Below the pieces are notes generated by a model. That model saw nothing but the letters and a program-made list of their open reading frames with translations. It made no database searches and was not told where the DNA came from. From NCBI GenBank assembly GCA_905236265.1, contig CAJOOV010000188.1, forward strand, positions 1 through 7,986: DNA of 7,986 nucleotides. The letters run 5' to 3'. The DNA is from an uncultured Oscillospiraceae bacterium. GTDB lineage: Bacteria > Bacillota > Clostridia > Oscillospirales > Oscillospiraceae. Below, piece after piece: positions 1 to 7,097 of this stretch (within the stretch, counting starts at the first letter, position 1; each line of letters opens with the position of its first letter). Position numbers and translations under genes: made by a program.

Positions 1-45
1 AAGCACCATCAGACAGGCAAGTATCAGGCTGATCCATTTTTTCAT
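1..45 (-). CDS. 5' end of a secreted or lipid-anchored protein gene (partial)
   Basis: Only the first 15 codons are inside the window, reading MKKWISLILACLMVL on the minus strand from an ATG at 45-43. Two lysines followed by an uninterrupted hydrophobic run are typical of an N-terminal signal peptide. The Cys at residue 11 lies too early and inside the hydrophobic core to be a confident lipobox, so the cleavage site is probably beyond the edge. An AGGAG Shine-Dalgarno sequence at 60-56 sits about ten bases before the ATG and fixes the start. The gene is divergent from the truncated pectate lyase and has its own promoter and a structured leader. The mature protein is not visible, so no function can be given; surface protein, substrate-binding lipoprotein and secreted enzyme are all possible. 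Confidence 0.8.
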   Translation of the reverse strand, partial: MKKWISLILACLMVL

Positions 46-68
46 TGTTTTGTCACTCCTTTGCCAGA

Positions 69-132
69 CTGCCGGAGGGCTGGGCGTTCTGCCCTTTCCG
101 AGGCGGTGATACACACCGTGTCCCTCCGGCAG
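69..132 (-). other. Structured 5' leader, possible three-way junction RNA
   Basis: A perfect 11-base inverted repeat (CTGCCGGAGGG at 69-79, CCCTCCGGCAG at 122-132) closes two inner hairpins: GGGC 82-85 with GCCC 91-94, and CGGTG 104-108 with CACCG 114-118, each with a five-base loop. Together they can form a three-way junction of 64 bases. The predicted start of the leftward transcript (about 131) falls at the edge of the outer stem, so the RNA would begin almost directly in this helix. I do not recognise it as a known riboswitch: it lacks the hammerhead CUGAUGA core and T-box motifs, and I see no purine-riboswitch signature. It could be a cis-regulatory RNA, a 5' stabilising structure, or a dispersed palindromic repeat. 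No U-tract follows the stem directly on either strand, so it is not a standard terminator. Confidence 0.45.
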
Positions 133-137
133 GAGTC

Positions 138-165
138 ATTATAATCCTTTTTCCGAAAATGAGAA
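138..165 (-). promoter_or_regulatory. Probable sigma-A promoter of the leftward gene
   Basis: On the minus strand a perfect -10 box TATAAT lies at 143-138 and a weak -35 box TTCTCA at 165-160, with 16 bases between them. The -10 is part of the palindrome ATTATAAT (138-145), so the same bases also give a plus-strand TATAAT at 140-145, but no acceptable -35 box accompanies it in that direction. The predicted transcript would start near 131, giving a leader of about 86 bases before the ATG at 45. The call rests on motif match and spacing only. Confidence 0.55.
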
Positions 166-213
166 CAGGCGAAAGAAAATCTTAATCCGATTTCAGAATC
201 CGAAGCCCCCTCC

Positions 214-3200
214 GTGGCGCTGGATTTGGAGCCGGGCACCTATTATGCTTATTCCTCCAACAAGCAGATCAATCTCTTTGCCCTCCATCTCCTCCCCGGC
301 AAAGCGCCCCGGAAGGCGTGGAGCGATGTTGCCGCCCCCGTGGTAGAGGATGTGGTGCGGCAGGAGGACGGGAGCCTGCAGGTCACCTTCACTGGGGAGT
401 TCGGTCTGGACGGGGCGGACATGGCTCGTGTGTTCCTGCTTCAGGACGGCTTTGAGGTGGACTGCAAGAGCGTGAACGGCGCCGCTCCCGTCACCTTTAT
501 GCCCATCACCAACGGTGATTTCACCGTCAAGGTGGTTCTCCTCCGGGAGGGCGAGGCGGACAAGGAAAGCGAGCCTTATCTGATTGAGGATTACAGACTG
601 CCCCCTCCCCAGCCCGCCATCACATGGCTGACCAATCTGGGCGAGGGCAGGGTCTATGCCGACTGGAACAACGTGGAGGCAGATCAGGGCTGCGACGTAT
701 ACTATAAGCTCAGTTCTGATGAAGCGTTCACATTGGCAGCAGAGGGCTGCACTGCGGGGAACTACACCTTCACCGGCCTCACCCCCGGCGAGGTCTATAC
801 CGTAAAGGTCGTGGCAAAGGACAGCGTGATGGGCTCCAGCGAGTACGAACGAGACATCACCGTGGGCAAGAGCGTGCAGGAGTGGTACGTGGACGACTTC
901 GGCTCCGCCACCTCCGGCACCATCAAGGTGAATGATGAAGCCTTTGCCGTAAAGAGCTATGGGGCAAACTATCCCATCTCCAAAAACCTTGCCCCGGACA
1001 TCACCGACGGCTCCGGCGTGATCGAGATGACCATGACCAGCGAGAACGGCAAGATTGCCGACAGCGAGGAAGGCATTCAGGTCTACTACACCCGTCTGAA
1101 CCCCAACACGGAGAACTTCAAGCTCACTGCCACCTTCTCCCTGAAGGACAAGACCTATTTCGGCAATCAGGCGGGCTTCGGCGTGTATGCCATTGACATT
1201 GCAGGTCTGGGCACCAAGGATGCCAAGTATATGAACTCCGTGGCCGTGGGCAATTTCAAGCTCAGAGACGGGGACACCACCCGCTATCATTACAGCGGCG
1301 TGCGTGTGGTCACGGGCTATGACTCCTACGACCCCACCAGCACCTCCGGCACAGGGCGGGAGCTGGACAACACCCATGTGTTCAGCGCACGTCCCGAGGC
1401 GGATGATCTGGTGCCCGGCGAGCAGTACACCTACACGCTGGAAAAGACCGGCGAGGGCTTCCTTGCCACCTATCAGGGCGAGACCATCGAGATTCCTGAC
1501 GTGACGAAGATCATGGTGCAGGAGGACGGCTCCATGGTGGTGGCGGTTGCCGTGGGACGCTGCAACGCCGTCATTGAGCATATCACATTTGAAAAGACCG
1601 AAGGCTCCGCCGCTCAGGGCGGCGCTGCCCAGAAGCTCCAGCCCAAGGTCAGCGTCTACTCCTCCAACACCTCCGCCCGTCAGGTCTACACCTTTATGGC
1701 AGACGCCAACACCGAAGGTATCCTCACCCTCAGCTCCCGTGACGCTCAGGGCAATGTCACCGAGCTGGGCTCTGCTGAGGTCAACAGCGCTCTGGTGGCA
1801 AAGCTGGACGTGATGCTGTGGAACAAGGGCGGGGAGAACGAGCTGTTCTACTCCTTCCAGCCCGACGGGAGCAACCCCAACCTTGCGGACTATGCGCCGG
1901 TAGAGGGCAGCGTGAAGGTGGCATGGCAGGCCAAAAATGAGGCAAACACCGTGTTCTACACCTCACCTGATGCCTCTGTCAACGGCGCTGGCACAAGAGA
2001 AGACCCCGCCGATCTGCAGACCCTGCTCTCCACTGCCCTGCCCGGACAGACCATCCTCATGCTGGACGGCACCTATGCGCCGGACGCCCAGTATTTCATC
2101 CCCCGCAACGTCAGCGGCACGGCAGATGCCCCCATCACCCTGCGGCCTGCCAATGTGTCCACCGCCGGGGATGTGGGCAAAGTCAGGATTGTGGGCGACA
2201 ACCTGCAAAGCGCCTCCCTGTTCCATATCGTGGGCAGCTACTGGCATGTGTATGGCCTTGAGCTGAGCAACGAGGCCCACTGGATCCCGGATTCCGTCAC
2301 CTATAACACCAAGGGCATTTCCGTCTCCGGCAACCACAATATCGTGGAGCTGTGCCTGATTCACCATGTGGGCAACTCCGGCATTCAGATCAGCCGCTAT
2401 TCCGGCGAGCCTAACGTGCAGGAAATGTGGCCCAGCTGCAACCTGATTAAAAACTGCGAGTCCTATAACTGCTGTGACTCCAGCAAAAACGACGCAGACG
2501 GCTTTGCCGCAAAGCTCACCTGCGGCGAGGGCAACGTGTTCTACGGCTGCATCTCCCACCACAACATTGACGACGGCTGGGATCTCTACGCCAAGTCCAC
2601 CACAGGCAGCATCGGCGCTGTCACGGTGGAGAACTGCGTGGCCTACAGCAACGGCTTCCTGCTCACCGATGACGATGCGCTTGCCCGGATCCGGGGCGAG
2701 GGCAACGGCTTCAAGCTGGGCGGTGAGAATATGTACGGCGGGCATAAGCTGATTAACTCCGTCTCCTTCAACAACTGGGCAAAGGGCATCACCAGCAACT
2801 CCTGCCCGGACTGTCAGGTGATTGACTGCACCGCCTACAACAACTCCCTCAAGGGCGGCAGCTATAATATCAGCCTGTATACCAAATCCTCCAACGTGAA
2901 GGGCTGGGTGGTCTCCGGTACCATCTCCCTTGCCACCAACGGCACCACCGCCGCCGAGCTGGGCTCCTCCAACGGCGTGGTTTACTCCCTGAGAAGCAGC
3001 AGCAACTACCTCTTCGACGGCAAGCAGAGCCTGAACACGCTGGGCGAGCAGGCCACTGAGGACTGGTTCGAGAGCGTGGACGTGACCACCGTACCCACCA
3101 GAAATGACGACGGCACCATCAATATGCACGCGCTTCTGGTGCTGAAGGACACCGCTCCCGCAAACTCCGGCGCAAGGCTGAACACCGCCTCCGACGCTGC

Positions 3201-4236
3201 CTCCCCCGCTCCGGTGCTCTCCCTGACGGGCGCAGTCATCTCCCCCATTGCGGCGCAGGCCTATACCGGCAAGGCGCTGACGCCTGCTGTTGTCGTGACG
3301 CTGGACGGCAACGAGCTGCAGCCCGGCACGGACTATACCGTCGCCTATGCCGACAACGTGAACATCGGCAGCGCCGCCGTGACCGTCACCGGCATTGGGA
3401 ACTACACCGGAACCCTGAAGGGCGCATTCACCATCAAGAAGGCCAACCAGACCCTCACTGTCTCTGCAGCTCCCTCCGTGGTAGCAGGCAAAACCGTCAC
3501 GATCAGCGCAAAGGGCGTGGGTGCCATCACCTATGCCAGCAGCAACAAAAAGGTCGCCACGGTCTCCGGCAAGGGCGTGGTCAAAGCCGTTGCCCCCGGA
3601 ACCGTCACCATCACAGTGAAGGCGGCAGGGGACGCAACCCGCAGCAGTGCAGTCAAGACGGTGAATATCACCGTTTACAAGTGCGCCGTCCCTGTCATCA
3701 GCAGGATTACCAACGGAAACGGCAGCCAGACCATCACATGGAACAAGGTCAGCGGAGCGGTAAAGTACCGCCTGTTCTACAAAAGCGGCGGCAAGTGGGT
3801 GAGAATCGCTGACACTGCCTCCACGTCCTACACATGGAAAAAGGTGAAGCACGACACCAGATATACCTACACCGTGCGGTGTATCGACAAAAACAGCAAG
3901 TATATCAGCAATTACGTCAAGGGCGGAAAGTCCCTGACCTATCTGTCCGCTCCTGCACTGAGCAGCGTGAAAAACGCCAAGTCCAAGACGATGACGGTCT
4001 CCTGGAAGACGCTCTCCGGTGTGACCGGGTATCAGATTCAGTACAGCACCAGCAGGGATTTCTCCTCCGGGAACAAGGCGGTCACGGTGAAGGGTGCGTC
4101 CAATGCCTCCAAGGTGATCTCTTCCCTTGGGAAGAACAAGGGCTATTATGTGCGCATCAGAAGCTATAAAACCGTCTCCGGTGTGAATGACTTCTCTGCA
4201 TGGAGCGGCGTGAAGGGCGTAAAGATTGCCAAGTAA
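214..4236 (+). CDS. Multidomain pectate lyase, polysaccharide lyase family 9, 5'-truncated
   Basis: The product would cut polygalacturonate by calcium-dependent beta-elimination outside the cell. Numbering from the GTG at 214: remnant of a beta-rich domain (1-30), two Fn3-like domains (about 40-127 and 132-218), a LamG/concanavalin-like sandwich (about 222-460), another beta domain (about 470-575), the right-handed beta-helix PL9 catalytic module (about 578-990), a 'YTGKALTP' bacterial Ig-like module (about 1002-1075), a Big_2 domain (about 1078-1153) and two C-terminal Fn3 domains (about 1157-1245 and 1246-1340). Calcium ligands are D762, D786, D787 and D790, with the same spacing as D209, D233, D234 and D237 of Dickeya Pel9A; the catalytic base is K834 in GNGFKLGG. 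The 5' end is defective: the GTG has no Shine-Dalgarno sequence, there is no signal peptide, and the frame is closed by TGA at 160-162. No LPXTG or dockerin is seen. The catalytic assignment is strong; the module boundaries and non-catalytic names are inferred from sequence style. Native expression is doubtful. Confidence 0.85.
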   Translation: MALDLEPGTYYAYSSNKQINLFALHLLPGKAPRKAWSDVAAPVVEDVVRQEDGSLQVTFTGEFGLDGADMARVFLLQDGFEVDCKSVNGAAPVTFMPITNGDFTVKVVLLREGEADKESEPYLIEDYRLPPPQPAITWLTNLGEGRVYADWNNVEADQGCDVYYKLSSDEAFTLAAEGCTAGNYTFTGLTPGEVYTVKVVAKDSVMGSSEYERDITVGKSVQEWYVDDFGSATSGTIKVNDEAFAVKSYGANYPISKNLAPDITDGSGVIEMTMTSENGKIADSEEGIQVYYTRLNPNTENFKLTATFSLKDKTYFGNQAGFGVYAIDIAGLGTKDAKYMNSVAVGNFKLRDGDTTRYHYSGVRVVTGYDSYDPTSTSGTGRELDNTHVFSARPEADDLVPGEQYTYTLEKTGEGFLATYQGETIEIPDVTKIMVQEDGSMVVAVAVGRCNAVIEHITFEKTEGSAAQGGAAQKLQPKVSVYSSNTSARQVYTFMADANTEGILTLSSRDAQGNVTELGSAEVNSALVAKLDVMLWNKGGENELFYSFQPDGSNPNLADYAPVEGSVKVAWQAKNEANTVFYTSPDASVNGAGTREDPADLQTLLSTALPGQTILMLDGTYAPDAQYFIPRNVSGTADAPITLRPANVSTAGDVGKVRIVGDNLQSASLFHIVGSYWHVYGLELSNEAHWIPDSVTYNTKGISVSGNHNIVELCLIHHVGNSGIQISRYSGEPNVQEMWPSCNLIKNCESYNCCDSSKNDADGFAAKLTCGEGNVFYGCISHHNIDDGWDLYAKSTTGSIGAVTVENCVAYSNGFLLTDDDALARIRGEGNGFKLGGENMYGGHKLINSVSFNNWAKGITSNSCPDCQVIDCTAYNNSLKGGSYNISLYTKSSNVKGWVVSGTISLATNGTTAAELGSSNGVVYSLRSSSNYLFDGKQSLNTLGEQATEDWFESVDVTTVPTRNDDGTINMHALLVLKDTAPANSGARLNTASDAASPAPVLSLTGAVISPIAAQAYTGKALTPAVVVTLDGNELQPGTDYTVAYADNVNIGSAAVTVTGIGNYTGTLKGAFTIKKANQTLTVSAAPSVVAGKTVTISAKGVGAITYASSNKKVATVSGKGVVKAVAPGTVTITVKAAGDATRSSAVKTVNITVYKCAVPVISRITNGNGSQTITWNKVSGAVKYRLFYKSGGKWVRIADTASTSYTWKKVKHDTRYTYTVRCIDKNSKYISNYVKGGKSLTYLSAPALSSVKNAKSKTMTVSWKTLSGVTGYQIQYSTSRDFSSGNKAVTVKGASNASKVISSLGKNKGYYVRIRSYKTVSGVNDFSAWSGVKGVKIAK

Positions 4237-4277
4237 AACAGCGGCTCCCCATGCCTAACCGGGGGACATACAAAACA

Positions 4278-4314
4278 GGAGCGCAGGGCGAACCGCCCTG
4301 CGCTCCATACTTTT
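4278..4314. terminator. Bidirectional intrinsic terminator
   Basis: A perfect 13-base stem (4278-4290 with 4294-4306) closes a three-base AAC loop. TTTT at 4311-4314 lies shortly after it on the plus strand, and TTTT within TGTTTTG follows it on the minus strand. It lies between two convergent genes, 41 bases after the lyase stop and 11 bases beyond the alr stop, so it can end both transcripts. The U-tracts are short, but the helix is very GC-rich. Confidence 0.85.
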
Positions 4315-4317
4315 CAC

Positions 4318-5439
4318 TTACGCCTCATAGACCCGGCTCACTCTGGGGGAGACCGCACAGAGCAGCTCATAGGTAATGGTGCCAAGACACTCCGCCTTCT
4401 CCTCCAAAGGCAGACCGTCTCCGAACACCGTGACCACATCTCCGGGCTGTACTCCCTCCACGCCGGTCACGTCCAGCATACACATATCCATACAGACCCG
4501 GCCGATCTGGGGCACCCGCCTGCCGTGCAGGAGCATCTCCTGCCGCCCGGACAGCAGACGGAACAGCCCGTCGGCATAGCCGATGGGGACTGCGGCCACC
4601 ACACTGTCCCGCTGCAGGGTATAGGTGCGCCCGTAGCTGATGCAGGTTCCCTTTGGCAGCGCCTTCACCGAGGCGATGCGGCTTTTTACCTCCATCACCG
4701 GCTCTACCTGAATCAGTCCCTCGCAGGCGGGGTCAGGCAGGTGTCCATAGAGGAGGATGCCCGGACGGATCAGGTCGTAGTGCGCCTGGGGATAGTTCAG
4801 CGTTGCCGCCCCGGCGCAGGCGCTGTACACCGAAAAGACACAGCCCCGCTCCGCCAGCATCCCCTTCAGCGTTTCAAAGCGGCGAATCTGCATGTGGGAG
4901 TAGTCAGGGCAGGTGTCGGCGTCTGAGAAGTGCTGGAACAGCCCCACAGGGGCAAGCCCCTTCAGGCGGTACATCTTCTCCAGCGTATCCGCCGCCTGCT
5001 GCATGTGCGCCTCGTCCGCCAGCACGCCCAGACGGCTCATCCCGGTATCCGCCTTCAGAAAGCAGCGCAGCCTGCCCCCTGCCGAGAGCGCTGCACGGGA
5101 CTGCTGCTGTGCCATGTCCGGGTCATAGACCGTCTGGGTAATGTCCCAGTGCATCAGCTCGGCGGTGTACTCCACCGGCGTATAGCCCAAAATCAAAATA
5201 GGGGTGCGGATTCCCGCCTGCCGCAGCTCCAGCGCCTCGTCCAGACACGCCACCAGCAGCCAGTCCGTCCCCAGCTCCTCCAGCCGCTTTGCTGTCTGCA
5301 CCGCTCCGTGGCCGTAGGCGTTGGCCTTTACCAGCCCGCCAAAGGCGCTGCCCGGTGCCAATGCCCGCAGCTTCCGGTAGTTGCGCTCCAGCCGATCCAA
5401 ATGGATTTCCGCCCAAGTGCGGCGGGTCTGATCTGTCAT
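4318..5439 (-). CDS. alr: Alanine racemase
   Basis: This PLP enzyme interconverts L- and D-alanine in the cytoplasm and supplies D-alanine for peptidoglycan. The 373-residue product has the usual family length and two-domain order: an N-terminal alpha/beta barrel and a C-terminal beta domain. K38 in VKANAYGHG is the Schiff-base lysine, Y269 in ISYGRTYTL is the second catalytic base, R136 in DTGMSRLG stabilises the cofactor phenolate, and RPGILLYG (225-232) and GRVCMDMCM (313-321) are also family motifs. The ATG at 5439 follows a GGAAGAG ribosome binding site. It is the last gene of the nnrD-lipoprotein-alr operon, 92 bases after the lipoprotein stop; that gap holds a small GGGGC/GCCCC hairpin (5474-5486) without a T-run, so read-through is expected. 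One oddity: the segment SACAGAATL (206-214) has Gly where the Geobacillus enzyme has phosphate-binding Ser204. Confidence 0.96.
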   Translation of the reverse strand: MTDQTRRTWAEIHLDRLERNYRKLRALAPGSAFGGLVKANAYGHGAVQTAKRLEELGTDWLLVACLDEALELRQAGIRTPILILGYTPVEYTAELMHWDITQTVYDPDMAQQQSRAALSAGGRLRCFLKADTGMSRLGVLADEAHMQQAADTLEKMYRLKGLAPVGLFQHFSDADTCPDYSHMQIRRFETLKGMLAERGCVFSVYSACAGAATLNYPQAHYDLIRPGILLYGHLPDPACEGLIQVEPVMEVKSRIASVKALPKGTCISYGRTYTLQRDSVVAAVPIGYADGLFRLLSGRQEMLLHGRRVPQIGRVCMDMCMLDVTGVEGVQPGDVVTVFGDGLPLEEKAECLGTITYELLCAVSPRVSRVYEA

Positions 5440-5531
5440 ATCCGCTCTCTTCCTTCCATTCCGTAATCACCATGGGGCACTGCCCCCAGGATTCCCAGAC
5501 CTGTCGGCAGCGCCCTCAGCGTGGCAGACTG

Positions 5532-6116
5532 TCATTGTAGCACAAACCGGGAAAAAGTAAAGGACAACACCCGCTTTTCCTGCCACAGCAGCTCCGCATG
5601 GTACAGCGTGCCGCTCTCGGCGTCCCCCCAGACCGCAATCTGGCTGTCATGGTTCTCCGTGTTGGGATTGTCCAGCAGCAGATAGAGGCAGTGCTCTGCC
5701 TCTCCCCAGTCCGTCCAGCCGTACTCCGCCACTGACCCGCTGCGCAAAGCACACAGCAGCGCCGGGATGCCGTCCGCAGGGGACAGCCCGTCCGGGGAAA
5801 GCGCCCCCGTCTCCAGAGAGATTCCCTCGTAGTCCAGCACCGTCTCCCCGTTCTGCCATGCCGTCCCCGTTCCGGCAATGGACTCCGGGGCAGTGACGGT
5901 GAGGCTGCCCGCCTCCTCGCTGCCCTGTATCTCCACGGTATAGCAATACGCCCGCTGCCCGTACTCTGCCAGCACCTCCCCTTCCGCCTGAAGGGAGGGG
6001 GAGGCTTCATAGTGGTTGCGAAGCTGCTCTGCAGCCTCTTTGGCGCTATCCCCAAAGGCGCAGCCGTTGAGCAGTACTATCGCCAGAGCGGCGGGTAACA
6101 GGCGTCTGAATGTCAT
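5532..6116 (-). CDS. Small LolA/YdcC-like lipoprotein
   Basis: The 194-residue product begins with two arginines, a hydrophobic stretch and the lipobox LLNGC, with C19 as the expected lipidated residue, so it should be anchored on the outer face of the membrane. The ATG at 6116 is preferred over an upstream in-frame start at 6179 because a GGAGG site lies eight bases before it and the signal peptide starts there. The mature part is rich in short beta-strand patterns (LTVTAPESIAG, NGETVLDYEGISLETG, AVWGDAESGTLYHAELLW, RVLSFTFSRF), which resemble the LolA-like fold of B. subtilis YdcC, a gene also found next to alr. That resemblance is by eye plus context; the ligand and role are unknown. It starts 13 bases after the nnrD stop, so its ribosome binding site lies in that short gap and translation is probably coupled. 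Confidence 0.85.
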   Translation of the reverse strand: MTFRRLLPAALAIVLLNGCAFGDSAKEAAEQLRNHYEASPSLQAEGEVLAEYGQRAYCYTVEIQGSEEAGSLTVTAPESIAGTGTAWQNGETVLDYEGISLETGALSPDGLSPADGIPALLCALRSGSVAEYGWTDWGEAEHCLYLLLDNPNTENHDSQIAVWGDAESGTLYHAELLWQEKRVLSFTFSRFVLQ

Positions 6117-6129
6117 AGGGTGCCTCCTG

Positions 6130-6993
6130 TCAGGATTCCAGCTCCTTCCATACCTGGGGAAGGCAGCGGATGAGATCACTCGGGGTCATGCCCCGAAAGC
6201 CGTATCGCCGGGCGGCGATGTCCCCTGCCCGGCCATGAACCCAGACGCCTGCCCCGGCCGCCTGCAGCGGGGGCATCCCCTGCACCAGCAGGGAGAGGAT
6301 CACCCCGGAGAGCACGTCTCCGCTGCCCCCCTTTGCCATGCCGTGGTTTCCCGTGGTATTGCGCAAAAGCTCCCCCTGCGGGGAGGCGATCAGGGTGCGG
6401 TGTCCCTTCAGCACGCTGATGCAGTTCAGCCTGCGGGCAAGCGCCAGCGCCGCCTCCTCCCGCCTCTCTCCGGGAAAGGAGCCCATCAGGCGGGCATACT
6501 CCCCATCGTGGGGGGTGAGAATCCAGTCTGAGCGGTTCACAGTGCTATCTATATGCCGGCTCAGGGCATTTAGACCATCCGCATCCAGCACCAGCGGCTT
6601 TCCCTTCGTCTCCCGGAGAAACGCCGTCACAAGGCCGTCCAGCGCCGGGGACTGTCCCAGTCCCGGCCCCAGCAGCAGGCCATCGCACCCCGCCGCCCGT
6701 TCCAGAATAGAGCTCAGCGCCTCTGGGGCGAGCCTTCCCCCCTCATCCTCCGGGCAGGGAAAGGGCATTGCCTCATCGCACTTCACCGCCGCCACCGGCC
6801 ACACGGACTCCGGCACCGCCAGAAACACCAGCCCTGCCCCGCTGCGCACGCAGGCATTGGCTGCCAGCACCGGCGCTCCCGTAAAGCCCACGCTCCCGGC
6901 GGCAATCAGCGCCTTTCCAAAGCTCCCCTTGTGTCCGTCCTCCGCTCGGCGGGGAAGCCACGATGCCACCAGCTCCCGGCTCAATTCCGTCAT
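6130..6993 (-). CDS. nnrD: ADP-dependent NAD(P)HX dehydratase
   Basis: The enzyme uses ADP to dehydrate the S-form of hydrated NADH or NADPH back to the active cofactor, a cytoplasmic repair reaction. The 287-residue protein has the ribokinase-like fold motifs in order: KGSFGKALIAAGS (22-34), SGAGLVFLAVPES (51-63), LLLGPGLG (106-113), LVLDADGLNAL (134-144), LTPHDGEYARLMG (159-171) and GMAKGGSGDVLSG (218-230), where D226 is the expected catalytic aspartate. The ATG at 6993 is chosen because an AGGAGG site (7007-7002) lies just before it and the 25-residue extension upstream overlaps the promoter. It lacks the N-terminal NnrE epimerase domain present in fused YjeF-type proteins, so the epimerase, if present, is encoded elsewhere. 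Family members often read TPHPGE; here Asp replaces Pro. It is the first gene of an operon with the lipoprotein and alr. Confidence 0.93.
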   Translation of the reverse strand: MTELSRELVASWLPRRAEDGHKGSFGKALIAAGSVGFTGAPVLAANACVRSGAGLVFLAVPESVWPVAAVKCDEAMPFPCPEDEGGRLAPEALSSILERAAGCDGLLLGPGLGQSPALDGLVTAFLRETKGKPLVLDADGLNALSRHIDSTVNRSDWILTPHDGEYARLMGSFPGERREEAALALARRLNCISVLKGHRTLIASPQGELLRNTTGNHGMAKGGSGDVLSGVILSLLVQGMPPLQAAGAGVWVHGRAGDIAARRYGFRGMTPSDLIRCLPQVWKELES

Positions 6994-7017
6994 GGGAAAT
7001 CCCTCCTTTTCCGAAAC

Positions 7018-7046
7018 AGTATAGCACACCGGCAAAAGATTGACAA
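7018..7046 (-). promoter_or_regulatory. Sigma-A promoter of the nnrD-lipoprotein-alr operon
   Basis: On the minus strand the -35 box TTGTCA (7046-7041) and the -10 box TATACT (7023-7018) are separated by 17 bases, each matching consensus at five of six positions, with a TG extended -10 element. Transcription should start near 7011, only about 18 bases before the nnrD ATG, so there is no room for a leader element. Confidence 0.85.
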
Positions 7047-7062
7047 TTTTCCCTGCACACTC

Positions 7063-7091
7063 TTGCAAAAGTGGCGGGAGTATGGTATAAG
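7063..7091 (+). promoter_or_regulatory. Sigma-A promoter of the pheS leader
   Basis: The -35 box TTGCAA (7063-7068) and the -10 box TATAAG (7086-7091) are spaced 17 bases apart, with a TGG extended -10 element just upstream. The predicted start is near 7098, in front of the T-box leader. Its -35 box lies only 16 bases from that of the divergent nnrD promoter. Confidence 0.8.
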
Positions 7092-7097
7092 TATGAG

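Noticed and set aside
69..155. Hairpin at 69-132 plus the T-run near 148-152 as a plus-strand terminator
   Set aside because: The T-run is about 15 bases beyond the stem and the stem encloses two inner hairpins, which is unlike an intrinsic terminator; no gene upstream on the plus strand would need it.
159..185. ATG at 159 as the start of the lyase through a frameshift
   Set aside because: Its frame ends at TAA after eight codons, the peptide (MRTGERKS) is no signal peptide, there is no ribosome binding site, and no slippery sequence with a following structure is evident.
1963..3852. A 629-codon open frame on the minus strand, and a 462-codon one at 193-1581
   Set aside because: Both lie antisense to the lyase, whose plus-strand frame carries conserved PL9 catalytic residues. 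Their Gly/His/Val/Ala-rich products show no domain pattern and come from GC-rich codon bias.
5123..5473. Minus-strand 116-codon frame overlapping the start of alr
   Set aside because: It is an out-of-frame shadow of alr (Gly/Ala-rich, no motif) and the alr frame carries all the family residues.
5471..5490. Hairpin GGGGC/GCCCC between the lipoprotein gene and alr as a terminator
   Set aside because: The stem is only five pairs and no T-run follows on the minus strand, so it is unlikely to separate alr from its operon.
6338..7024. Plus-strand 228-codon frame across nnrD
   Set aside because: It is antisense to nnrD, Ser/Pro/Arg-rich, and without ribosome binding site or recognisable domain.
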